Shown: in pieces, positions 27,401 through 40,474 of the stretch
How positions within the stretch are numbered: the first letter of the stretch is position 1
Layout of the letters: the number at the start of each line of letters is the position of its first letter
DNA from: Actinernus sp. WN-2022
Taxonomy: Eukaryota; Cnidaria; Anthozoa; Actiniaria; Actinernidae
Direction of reading: 5' to 3'
NCBI GenBank assembly: GCA_030867875.1
Contig: JAOWCC010000439.1
Span: 1-64,000, forward strand
DNA: 64,000 bases
Program-made: the position numbers and the translations under genes
Notes under the pieces: model-generated
Told to the model about the DNA's origin: nothing
Seen by the model: only the letters and a program-made list of their open reading frames with translations
The model's database searches: none

Positions 27401-30400
27401 AGTAAGTTAATGTGTACCTTTTGTCTTTAAAAGCCAGAAAGTCACTCTTCAACTTTTTTCCCCCGATTTTTGTCAGACCTAGCGGAAAATGCTCATTCTC
27501 ACTAAGCAAATCGTCACGCCAAACTTCAGGCAAATCGGTTGTTCACGAAAAAGTTCGAAATTCTACACCCCTCCACTCAAAACACCCTCCCCCCCCCCCC
27601 CCCCTCCCCCCATAAAATACCTAGAGATCAGGAACTCGTCTTTTTGCCCTTTTCTTGAAAGGGCAAATGACAGCTAAAGATTTTTCTGGCCTTTCTAGCC
27701 TATAATTTAATTGTGTTTTGTTAGATCTTTCCCATAATTTCTTTATTGGAGAGCTAGAGGTTTGGGTTTGGTTAGAAAAAGGCCATTTTCTGGTATTTGT
27801 ACTCAATATACAGGAAACTTCCATCGATTAATCTTAATCTACAGGAAGAGAACGTTGTATTGCCGTATAGTGCATCGAAATCCATTAAAAGCTCGAGAAA
27901 TGGCGCCACATTGACATTTAGGTAACATAAGTAAGTTAATGTGTACCTGTTGTCTTTAAAAGCCAGAAAGTCACTTTTCAACTTTTTCCCCCCGATTTTT
28001 GATAGACCTAGCGGAAAATGCTCATTGTCACTAAGCAAATCGTCACGCCAAACTTCAGGCAAATCGGTTGTTCACGAAAAAGTTCGAAATTCTACACCCC
28101 TCCACTCAAAACACCCTCCCCCCCCCCTCCCCCCATAAAATACCTAGAGATCAGGAACTCGTCTTTTTGCCGTTTTCTTGAAAGGGCAAATGACAGCTAA
28201 AGATTTTTCTGGCCTTTCTAGCCTATAATTTACTTGTGTTGTGTTAGATCTATCCCATAATTTCTTTATTGGAGAGCTAGAGGTTTGGGTTTGGTTAGAA
28301 AAAGGCCATTTTCTGGTATTTGTACTCAATATACAGGAAACTTCCATAGATTAATCTTAATCTACAGGAAGAGAACGTTGTATTGCCGTATAGTGCATTG
28401 AAATCCATTAAAAGCTTGAAAAATGGCGCCACATTGACATTTAGGTAACATAAGTAAGTTAATGTGTACCTGTTGTCTTTAAAAGCCAGAAAGTCACTTT
28501 TCAACTTTTTTTTCCCGGATTTTTGATAGACCTAACGGAAAATGCTCATTGTCACTAAGCAAATCGTCACGCCAAACTTCAGACAAATCGGTTGTTCACG
28601 AAAAAGTTCGAAATTCTACACCCCTCCACTCAAAACACCCTCCCCCCATAAAATACCTAGAGATCAGGAACTCGTCTTTTTGCCGTTTTCTTGAAAGGGC
28701 AAATGACAGCTAAAGATTTTTCTGGCCTTTCTAGCCTATAATTTACTTGTGTTGTGTTAGATCTATCCCATAATTTCTTTATTGGAGAGCTAGAGGTTTG
28801 GGTTTGGTTAGAAAAAGGCCATTTTCTGGTATTTGTACTCAATATACAGTAAACTTCCATCGATTAATCTTAATCTACAGGAAGAGAACGTTGTATTGCC
28901 GTATAGTGCATCGAAATCCATTAAAAGCTCGAGAAATGGCGCCACATTGACATTTAGGTAACATAAGTAAGTTAATGTGTACCTGTTGTCTTTAAAAGCC
29001 AGAAAGTAACTCTTCAACTTTTTCCCCCCGATTTTTGATAGACCTAGCGGAAAATGCTCATTGTCACTAAGCAAATCGTCACGCCAAACTTCAGGCAAAT
29101 CGGTTGTTCACGAAAAAGTTCGAAATTCTACACCCCTCCACTCAAAACACCCTCCCCCCCATAAAATACCTAGAGATCAGGAACTCGTCTTTTTGCCCTT
29201 TTCTTGAAAGGGCAAATGACAGCTAAAGATTTTTCTGGCCTTTCTAGCCTATAATTTACTTGTGTTGTGTTAGATCTATCCCATAATTTCTTTATTGGAG
29301 AGCTAGAGGTTTGGGTTTGGTTAGAAAAAGGCCATTTTCTGGTATTTGTACTCAATATACAGCAAACTTCCATCGATTAATCTTAATCTACAGGAAGAGA
29401 ACGTTGTATTGCCGTATAGTGCATCGAAATCCATTAAAAGCTCGAGAAATGGCGCCACATTGACATTTAGGTAACATAAGTAAGTTAATGTGTACCTGTT
29501 GTCTTTAAAAGCCAGAAAGTCACTTTTCAACTTTTTCCCCCCGATTTTTGATAGACCTAGCGGAAAATGCTCATTGTCACTAAGCAAATCGTCACGCCAA
29601 ACTTCAGGCAAATCGGTTGTTCACGAAAAAGTTCGAAATTCTACACCCCTCCACTCAAAACACCCTCCCCCCATAAAATACCTAGAGATCAGGAACTCGT
29701 CTTTTTGTCGTTTTCCTGAAAGGGCAAATGACAGCTAAAGATTTTTCTGGCCTTTCTAGCCTATAATTTACTTGTGTTGTGTTAGATCTATCCCATAATT
29801 TCTTTATTGGAGAGCTAGAGGTTTGGGTTTGGTTAGAAAAAGGCCATTTTCTGGTATTTGTACTCAATATACAGGAAACTTCCATCGATTAATCTTAATC
29901 TACAGGAAGAGAACGTTGTATTGCCGTATAGTGCATCGAAATCCATTAAAAGCTCGAGAAATGGCGCCACATTGACATTTAGGTAACATAAGTAAGTTAA
30001 TGTGTACCTGTTGTCTTTAAAAGCCAGAAAGTCACTTTTCAACTTTTTTTCCCCGATTTTTGTCAGACCTAGCGGAAAATGCTCATTGTCACTAAGCAAA
30101 TCGTCACGCCAAACTTCAGGCAAATCGGTTGTTCACGAAAAAGTTCGAAATTCTACACCCCTCCACTCAAAACACCCTCCCCCCCCCCCCCCCCCCCTAC
30201 CCCCATAAAATACCTAGAGATCAGGAACTCGTCTTTTTGCCGTTTTCTTGAAAAGGCAAATGACAGCTAAAGATTTTTCTGGCCTTTCTAGCCTATAATT
30301 TACTTGTGTTGTGTTAGATCTATCCCATAATTTCTTTATTGGAGAGCTAGAGGTTTGGGTTTGGTTAGAAAAAGGCCATTTTCTGGTATTTGTACTCAAT

Positions 30401-33400
30401 ATACAGGAAACTTCCATCCATTAATCTTACTCTACAGGAAGAGAACGTTGTATTGCCGTATAGTGCATCGAAATCCATTAAAAGTTCGAGAAATGGCGCC
30501 ACATTGACATTTAGGTAACATAAGTAAGTTAATGTGTACCTGTTGTCTTTAAAAGCCAGAAAGTCACTTTTCAACTTTTTTCCCCCGATTTTTGTCAGAC
30601 CTAGCGGAAAATGCTCATTGACACTAAGCAAATCGTCACGCCAAACTTCAGGCAAATCGGTTGTTCACGAAAAAGTTCGAAATTCTACACCCCTCCACTC
30701 AAAACACCCTCCCCCCATAAAATACCTAGAGATCAGGAACTCGTCTTTTTGCCGTTTTCTTGAAAGGGCAAATGACAGCTAAATATTTTTCTGGCCTTTC
30801 TAGCCTATAATTTACTTGTGTTGTGTTAGATCTATCCCATAATTTCTTTATTGGAGAGCTAGAGGTTTGGGTTTGGTTAGAAAAAGGCCATTTTCTGGTA
30901 TTTGTACTCAATATACAGGAAACTTCCATCGATTAATCTTAATCTACAGGAAGAGAACGTTGTATTGCCGTATAGTGCATCGAAATCCATTAAAAGCTCG
31001 AGAAATGGCGCCACATTGACATTTAGGTAACATAAGTAAGTTAATGTGTACCTGTTGTCTTTAAAAGCCAGAAAGTCACTTTTCAACTTTTTCCCCCCGA
31101 TTTTTGATAGACCTAGCGGAAAATGCTCATTGTCACTAAGCAAATCGTCACGCCAAACTTCAGGCAAATCGGTTGTTCACGAAAAAGTTCGAAATTCTAC
31201 ACCCCTCCACTCAAAACACCCTCCCCCCATAAAATACCTAGAGATCAGGAACTCGTCTTTTTGTCGTTTTCTTGAAAGGGCAAATGACAGCTAAAGATTT
31301 TTCTGGCCTTTCTAGCCTATAATTTACTTGTGTTGTGTTAGATCTATCCCATAATTTCTTTATTGGAGAGCTAGAGGTTTGGGTTTGGTTAGAAAAAGGC
31401 CATTTTCTGGTATTTGTACTCAATATACAGGAAACTTCCATCAATTAATCTTAATCTACAGGAAGAGAACGTTGTATTGCCGTATAGTGCATCGAAATCC
31501 ATTAAAAGCTCGAGAAATGGCGCCACATTGACATTTAGGTAACATAAGTAAGTTAATGTGTACCTGTTGTCTTTAAAAGCCAGAAAGTCACTTTTCAACT
31601 TTTTTTCCGCGATTTTTGTCAGACCTAGCGGAAAATGCTCATTGTCACTAAGCAAATCGTCACGCCAAACTTCAGGCAAATCGGTTGTTCACGAAAAAGT
31701 TCGAAATTCTACACCCCTCCACTCAAAACACCCTCCCCCCCCCCCCCCCCCTACCCCCATAAAATACCTAGAGATCAGGAACTCGTCTTTTTGCCGTTTT
31801 CTTGAAAAGGCAAATGACAGCTAAAGATTTGTCTGGCCTTTCTAGCCTATAATTTACTTGTGTTGTGTTAGATCTATCCCATAATTTCTTTATTGGAGAG
31901 CTAGAGGTTTGGGTTTGGTTAGAAAAAGGCCATTTTCTGGTATTTGTACTCAATATACAGGAAACTTCCATCGATTAATCTTAATCTACAGGAAGAGAAC
32001 GTTGTATTGCCGTATAGTGCATCGAAATCCATTAAAAGCTCGAGAAATGGCGCCACATTGACATTTAGGTAACATAAGTAAGTTAATGTGTACCTGTTGT
32101 CTTTAAAAGCCAGAAAGTCACTTTTCAACTTTTTTCCCCCGATTTTTGTCAGACCTAGCGGAAAATGCTCATTGTCACTAAGCAAATCTTCAGGCAAATC
32201 GGTTGTTCACGAAAAAGTTCGAAATTCTACACCCCTCCACTCAAAACACCCTCCCCCCCCCCCCCTCCCCCCATAAAATACCTAGAGATCAGGAACTCGT
32301 CTTTTTGCCGTTTTCTTGAAAGGGCAAATGACAGCTAAAGATTTTTCTGGCCTTTCTAGCCTATAATTTACTTGTGTTGTGTTAGATCTTTCCCATAATT
32401 TCTTTATTGGAGAGCTAGAGGTTTGGGTTTGGTTAGAAAAAGGCCATTTTCTGGTATTTGTACTCAATATACAGGAAACTTCCATCGATTAATCTTAATC
32501 TACAGGAAGAGAACGTTGTATTGCCGTATAGTGCATCGAAATCCATTAAAAGCTCGAGAAATGGCGCCACATTGACATTTAGGTAACATAAGTAAGTTAA
32601 TGTGTACCTGTTGTCTTTAAAAGCCAGAAAGTCACTTTTCAACTTTTTCCCCCCGATTTTTGATAGACCTAGCGGAAAATGCTCATTGTCACTAAGCAAA
32701 TCGTCACGCCAAACTTCAGGCAAATCGGTTGTTCACGAAAAAGTTCGAAATTCTACACCCCTCCACTCAAAACACCCTCCCCCCCCCCCCTCCCCCCATA
32801 AAATACCTAGAGATCAGGAACTCGTCTTTTTGTCGTTTTCTTGAAAGGGCAAATGACAGCTAAATATTTTTCTGGCCTTTCTAGCCTATAATTTACTTGT
32901 GTTGTGTTAGATCTATCCCATAATTTCTTTATTGGAGAGCTAGAGGTTTGGGTTTGGTTAGAAAAAGGCCATTTTCTGGTATTTGTACTCAATATACAGG
33001 AAACTTCCATAGATTAATCTTAATCTACAGGAAGAGAACGTTGTATTGCCGTATAGTGCATTGAAATCCATTAAAAGCTCGAAAAATGGCGCCACATTGA
33101 CATTTAGGTAACATAAGTAAGTTAATGTGTACCTGTTGTCTTTAAAAGCCAGAAAGTCACTTTTCAACTTTTTTTCCCGGATTTTTGATAGACCTAACGG
33201 AAAATGCTCATTGTCACTAAGCAAATCGTCACGCCAAACTTCAGACAAATCGGTTGTTCACGAAAAAGTTCGAAATTCTACACCCCTCCACTCAAAACAC
33301 CCTCCCCCCATAAAATACCTAGAGATCAGGAACTCGTCTTTTTGCCGTTTTCTTGAAAGGGCAAATGACAGCTAAATATTTTTCTGGCCTTTCTAGCCTA

Positions 33401-35900
33401 TAATTTACTTCTGTTGTGTTAGATCTATCCCATAATTTCTTTATTGGAGAGCTAGAGGTTGGGTTTGGTTAGAAAAAGGCCATTTTCTGGTATTTGTACT
33501 CAATATACAGCAAACTTCCATCGATTAATCTTAATCTACAGGAAGAGAACGTTGTATTGCCGTATAGTGCATCGAAATCCATTAAAAGCTCGAGAAATGG
33601 CGCCACATTGACATTTAGGTAACATAAGTAAGTTAATGTGTACCTGTTGTCTTTAAAAGCCAGAAAGTCACTTTTCAACTTTTTTTCCCGGATTTTTGTC
33701 AGACCTAGCGGAAAATGCTCATTGACACTAAGCAAATCGTCACGCCAAACTTCAGGCAAATCGGTTGTTCACGAAAAAGTTCGAAATTCTACACCCCTCC
33801 ACTCAAAACACCCTCCCCCCATAAAATACCTAGAGATCAGGAACTCGTCTTTTTGCCGTTTTCTTGAAAGGGCAAATGACAGCTAAAGATTTTTCTGGCC
33901 TTTCTAGCCTATAATTTACTTGTGTTGTGTTAGATCTATCCCATAATTTCTTTATTGGAGAGCTAGAGGTTTGGGTTTGGTTAGAAAAAGGCCATTTTCT
34001 GGTATTTGTACTCAATATACAGGAAACTTCCATCGATTAATCTTAATCTACAGGAAGAGAACGTTGTATTGCCGTATAGTGCATCGAAATCCATTAAAAG
34101 CTCGAGAAATGGCGCCACATTGACATTTAGGTAACATAAGTAAGTTAATGTGTACCTGTTGTCTTTAAAAGCCAGAAAGTCACTTTTCAACTTTTTCCCC
34201 CCGATTTTTGATAGACCTAGCGGAAAATGCTCATTGTCACTAAGCAAATCGTCACGCCAAACTTCAGGCAAATCGGTTGTTCACGAAAAAGTTCGAAATT
34301 CTACACCCCTCCACTCAAAACACCCTCCCCCCATAAAATACCTAGAGATCAGAAACTCGTCTTTTTGCCCTTTTCTTGAAAGGGCAACTGACAGCTAAAG
34401 ATTTTCCTGGCCTTTCTAGCCTATAATTGAATTGTGTTGTCTTAGATCTATCCCATAATTTCTTTATTGGAGAGCTAGAGGTTTGGGTTTGGTTAGAAAA
34501 AGGCCATTTTCTGGTATTTGTACTCAATATACAGGAAACTTCCATCGATTAATCTTAATCTACAGGAAGAGAACGTTGTATTGCCGTATAGTGCATCGAA
34601 ATCCATTAAAAGCTCGAGAAATGGCGCCACATTGACATTTAGGTAACATAAGTAAGTTAATGTGTACCTGTTGTCTTTAAAAGCCAGAAAGTCACTTTTC
34701 AACTTTTTCCCCCCGATTTTTGATAGACCTAGCGGAAAATGCTCATTGTCACTAAGCAAATCGTCACGCCAAACTTCAGGGAAATCGGTTGTTCACGAAA
34801 AAGTTCGAAATTCTACACCCCTCCACTCAAAACACCCTCCCCCCCCCCCCCCTTCCCCCCATAAAATACCTAGAGATCAGGAACTCGTCTTTTTGCCGTT
34901 TTCTTGAAAGGGCAAATGACAGCTAAAGATTTTTCTGGCCTTTCTAGCCTATAATTTACTTGTGTTGTGTTAGATCTATCCCATAATTTCTTTATTGGAG
35001 AGCTAGAGGTTTGGGTTTGGTTAGAAAAAGGCCATTTTCTGGTTTTTGTACTCAATATACAGGAAACTTCCATCGATTAATCTTAATCTACAGGAAGAGA
35101 ACGTTGTATTGCCGTATAGTGCATCGAAATCCATTAAAAGTTCGAGAAATGGCGCCACATTGACATTTAGGTAACATAAGTAAGTTAATGTGTACCTGTT
35201 GTCTTTAAAAGCCAGAAAGTCACTTTTCAACTTTTTTTCCCCGATTTTTGCCAGACCTAGCGGAAAATGCTCATTGTCACTAAGCAAATCGTCACGCCAA
35301 ACTTCAGGCAAATCGGTTGTTCACGAAAAAGTTCGAAATTCTACACCCCTCCACACAAAACACCCTCCACCCCCCCCCCCCCTCCCTCCCCCCATATAAT
35401 ACCTAGAGATCAGGAACTCGCCTTTTTGCCGTTTTCTTGAAAGGGCAAATGACAGCTAAAGATTTTTCTGGCCTTTCTAGCCTATAATTTACTTGTGTTG
35501 TGTTAGATCTATCCCATAATTTCTTTATTGGAGAGCTAGAGGTTTGGGTTTGGTTAGAAAAAGGCCATTTTCTGGTATTTGTACTCAATATACAGGAAAC
35601 TTCCATCGATTAATCTTAATCTACAGGAAGAGAACGTTGTATTGCCGTATAGTGCATCGAAATTCATTAAAAGCTCGAGAAATGGCGCCACATTGACATT
35701 TAGGTAACATAAGTAAGTTAATGTGTACCTGTTGTCTTTAAAAGCCAGAAAGTCACTCTTCAACATTTTTTTCCCCGATTTTTGTCAGACCTAGCGGAAA
35801 ATGCTCATTGTCACTAAGTAAATCGTCACGCCAAACTTCAGGCAAATCGGTTGTTCACGAAAAAGTTCGAAATTCTACACCCCTCCACTCAAAACACCCT

Positions 35901-35921
35901 CCCCCCCCCCCCCCCCCCCCC
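35901..35921. repeat. Example of the variable poly-C tract (21 C) of the satellite
   Basis: Every full unit contains one C-rich tract between ACTCAAAACACCC and CATAAAATACC. The longest uninterrupted run is 6 C in the shortest units (for example 493-498) and 21 C here and at 3629-3649. Three layouts exist: a short tract only, a long run followed by CTCCCCCC, and a long run followed by CTACCCCC. The opposite strand is a G-run able in principle to form G-quadruplexes, once per unit. Confidence 0.9.
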
Positions 35922-36469
35922 TACCCCCATAAAATACCTAGAGATCAGGAACTCGCCTTTTTGCCGTTTTCTTGAAAGGGCAAATGACAGCTAAAGATTT
36001 TTCTGGCCTTTCTAGCCTATAATTTACTTGTGTTGTGTTAGATCTATCCCATAATTTCTTTATTGGAGAGCTAGAGGTTTGGGTTTGGTTAGAAAAAGGC
36101 CATTTTCTGGTATTTGTACTCAATATACAGGAAACTTCCATCGATTAATCTTAATCTACAGGAAGAGAACGTTGTATTGCCGTATAGTGCATCGAAATTC
36201 ATTAAAAGCTCGAGAAATGGCGCCACATTGACATTTAGGTAACATAAGTAAGTTAATGTGTACCTGTTGTCTTTAAAAAGCCAGAAAGTCACTTTTCAAC
36301 ATTTTTTTCCCCGATTTTTGTCAGACCTAGCGGAAAATGCTCATTGTCACTAAGCAAATCGTCACGCCAAACTTCAGGCAAATCGGTTGTTCACGAAAAA
36401 GTTCGAAATTCTACACCCCTCCACTCAAAACACCCTCCCCCCCCCCCCTACCCCCATAAAATACCTAGA

Positions 36470-38469
36470 GATCAGGAACTCGTCTTTTTGCCGTTTACTT
36501 GAAAGGGCAAATGACAGCTAAAGATTTTTCTGGCCTTTCTAGCCTATAATTTACTTGTGTTGTGTTAGATCTATCCCATAATTTCTTTATTGGAGAGCTA
36601 GAGGTTTGGGTTTGGTTAGAAAAAGGCCATTTTCTGGTATTTGTACTCAATATACAGCAAACTTCCATCGATTAATCTTAATCTACAGGAAGAGAACGTT
36701 GTATTGCCGTATAGTGCATCGAAATCCATTAAAAGCTCGAGAAATGGCGCCACATTGACATTTAGGTAACATAAGTAAGTTAATGTGTACCTGTTGTCTT
36801 TAAAAGCCAGAAAGTCACTCTTCAACTTTTCCCCCCCGATTTTTGATAGACCTAGCGGAAAATGCTCATTGTCACTAAGCAAATCGTCACGCCAAACTTC
36901 AGGCAAATCGGTTGTTCACGAAAAAGTTCGAAATTCTACACCCCTCCACTCAAAACACCCTCCCCCCCCCCTCCCCCCATAAAATACCTAGAGATCAGGA
37001 ACTCGTCTTTTTGCCGTTTTCTTGAAAGGGCAAATGACAGCTAAATATTTTTCTGGCCTTTCTAGCCTATAATTTACTTCTGTTGTGTTAGATCTATCCC
37101 ATAATTTCTTTATTGGAGAGCTAGAGGTTGGGTTTGGTTAGAAAAAGTACTCAATATACAGGAAACTTCCATAGATTAATCTTAATCTACAGGAAGAGAA
37201 CGTTGTATTGCCGTATAGTGCATTGAAATCCATTAAAAGCTCGAAAAATGGCGCCACATTGACATTTAGGTAACATAAGTAAGTTAATGTGTACCTGTTG
37301 TCTTTAAAAGCCAGAAAGTCACTTTTCAACTTTTTTTCCCGGATTTTTGTCAGACCTAGCGGAAAATGCTCATTGACACTAAGCAAATCGTCACGTCCCC
37401 CCATAAAATACCTAGAGATCAGGAACTCGTCTTTTTGCCGTTTTCTTGAAAGGGCAAATGACAGCTAAAGATTTTTCTGGCCTTTCTAGCCTATAATTTA
37501 CTTGTGTTGTGTTAGATCTATCCCATAATTTCTTTATTGGAGAGCTAGAGGTTTGGGTTTGGTTAGAAAAAGGCCATTTTCTGGTATTTGTACTCAATAT
37601 ACAGGAAACTTCCATCGATTAATCTTAATCTACAGGAAGAGAACGTTGTATTGCCGTATAGTGCATCGAAATCCATTAAAAGCTCGAGAAATGGCGCCAC
37701 ATTGACATTTAGGTAACATAAGTAAGTTAATGTGTACCTGTTGTCTTTAAAAGCCAGAAAGTCACTTTTCAACTTTTTCCCCCCGATTTTTGATAGACCT
37801 AGCGGAAAATGCTCATTGTCACTAAGCAAATCGTCACGCCAAACTTCAGGGAAATCGGTTGTTCACGAAAAAGTTCGAAATTCTACACCCCTCCACTCAA
37901 AACACCCTCCCCCCCCCCCCCTTCCCCCCATAAAATACCTAGAGATCAGGAACTCGCCTTTTTGCCGTTTTCTTGAAAGGGCAAATGACAGCTAAAGATT
38001 TTTCTGGCCTTTCTAGCCTATAATTTACTTGTGTTGTGTTAGATCTATCCCATAATTTCTTTATTGGAGAGCTAGAGGTTTGGGTTTGGTTAGAAAAAAG
38101 GCCATTTTCTGGTATTTGTACTCAATATACAGGAAACTTCCATCGATTAATCTTAATCTACAGGAAGAGAACGTTGTATTGCCGTATAGTGCATCGAAAT
38201 TCATTAAAAGCTCGAGAAATGGCGCCACATTGACATTTAGGTAACATAAGTAAGTTAATGTGTACCTGTTGTCTTTAAAAGCCAGAAAGTCACTTTTCAA
38301 CATTTTTTTCCCCGATTTTTGTCAGACCTAGCGGAAAATGCTCATTGTCACTAAGCAAATCGTCACGCCAAACTTCAGGCAAATCGGTTGTTCACGAAAA
38401 AGTTCGAAATTCTACACCCCTCCACTCAAAACACCCTCCCCCCCCCCCTACCCCCATAAAATACCTAGA
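36470..38469. repeat. 2.0-kb higher-order block, first copy (includes a deleted unit)
   Basis: Four units, one of them (36992-37416) reduced to 425 bp by two internal deletions: one just after GGTTAGAAAAAG and one joining CGTCACG to the poly-C tract. The block also carries a GTTTACTTGAAAGG variant. It is followed directly by a second copy at 38470-40474. Confidence 0.85.
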
Positions 38470-40474
38470 GATCAGGAACTCGTCTTTTTGCCGTTTACTT
38501 GAAAGGGCAAATGACAGCTAAAGATTTTTCTGGCCTTTCTAGCCTATAATTTACTTGTGTTGTGTTAGATCTATCCCATAATTTCTTTATTGGAGAGCTA
38601 GAGGTTTGGGTTTGGTTAGAAAAAGGCCATTTTCTGGTATTTGTACTCAATATACAGCAAACTTCCATCGATTAATCTTAATCTACAGGAAGAGAACGTT
38701 GTATTGCCGTATAGTGCATCGAAATCCATTAAAAGCTCGAGAAATGGCGCCACATTGACATTTAGGTAACATAAGTAAGTTAATGTGTACCTGTTGTCTT
38801 TAAAAGCCAGAAAGTCACTCTTCAACTTTTCCCCCCCCGATTTTTGATAGACCTAGCGGAAAATGCTCATTGTCACTAAGCAAATCGTCACGCCAAACTT
38901 CAGGCAAATCGGTTGTTCACGAAAAAGTTCGAAATTCTACACCCCTCCACTCAAAACACCCTCCCCCCCCCCTCCCCCCATAAAATACCTAGAGATCAGG
39001 AACTCGTCTTTTTGCCGTTTTCTTGAAAGGGCAAATGACAGCTAAATATTTTTCTGGCCTTTCTAGCCTATAATTTACTTCTGTTGTGTTAGATCTATCC
39101 CATAATTTCTTTATTGGAGAGCTAGAGGTTGGGTTTGGTTAGAAAAAGTACTCAATATACAGGAAACTTCCATAGATTAATCTTAATCTACAGGAAGAGA
39201 ACGTTGTATTGCCGTATAGTGCATTGAAATCCATTAAAAGCTCGAAAAATGGCGCCACATTGACATTTAGGTAACATAAGTAAGTTAATGTGTACCTGTT
39301 GTCTTTAAAAGCCAGAAAGTCACTTTTCAACTTTTTTTCCCGGATTTTTGTCAGACCTAGCGGAAAATGCTCATTGACACTAAGCAAATCGTCACGTCCC
39401 CCCATAAAATACCTAGAGATCAGGAACTCGTCTTTTTGCCGTTTTCTTGAAAGGGCAAATGACAGCTAAAGATTTTTCTGGCCTTTCTAGCCTATAATTT
39501 ACTTGTGTTGTGTTAGATCTATCCATAATTTCTTTATTGGAGAGCTAGAGGTTTGGGTTTGGTTAGAAAAAGGCCATTTTCTGGTATTTGTACTCAATAT
39601 ACAGGAAACTTCCATCGATTAATCTTAATCTACAGGAAGAGAACGTTGTATTGCCGTATAGTGCATCGAAATCCATTAAAAGCTCGAGAAATGGCGCCAC
39701 ATTGACATTTAGGTAACATAAGTAAGTTAATGTGTACCTGTTGTCTTTAAAAGCCAGAAAGTCACTTTTCAACTTTTTCCCCCCGATTTTTGATAGACCT
39801 AGCGGAAAATGCTCATTGTCACTAAGCAAATCGTCACGCCAAACTTCAGGGAAATCGGTTGTTCACGAAAAAGTTCGAAATTCTACACCCCTCCACTCAA
39901 AACACCCTCCCCCCCCCCCCCTTCCCCCCATAAAATACCTAGAGATCAGGAACTCGCCTTTTTGCCGTTTTCTTGAAAGGGCAAATGACAGCTAAAGATT
40001 TTTCTGGCCTTTCTAGCCTATAATTTACTTGTGTTGTGTTAGATCTATCCCATAATTTCTTTATTGGAGAGCTAGAGGTTTGGGTTTGGTTAGAAAAAGG
40101 CCATTTTCTGGTATTTGTACTCAATATACAGGAAACTTCCATCGATTAATCTTAATCTACAGGAAGAGAACGTTGTATTGCCGTATAGTGCATCGAAATT
40201 CATTAAAAGCTCGAGAAATGGCGCCACATTGACATTTAGGTAACATAAGTAAGTTAATGTGTACCTGTTGTCTTTAAAAGCCAGAAAGTCACTTTTCAAC
40301 ATTTTTTTCCCCGATTTTTGTCAGACCTAGCGGAAAATGCTCATTGTCACTAAGCAAATCGTCACGCCAAACTTCAGGCAAATCGGTTGTTCACGAAAAA
40401 GTTCGAAATTCTACACCCCTCCACTCAAAACACCCTCCCCCCCCCCCCCCCCTACCCCCATAAAATACCTAGAG
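38470..40474. repeat. 2.0-kb higher-order block, second copy
   Basis: Repeats 36470-38469 at an offset of 2000-2001 bp, including the same two deletion junctions in its unit 38992-39417 and the same GTTTACTTGAAAGG variant. The deletions therefore preceded the 2-kb tandem duplication. Small later changes include loss of one C (ATCTATCCATAA near 39523). Confidence 0.85.
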
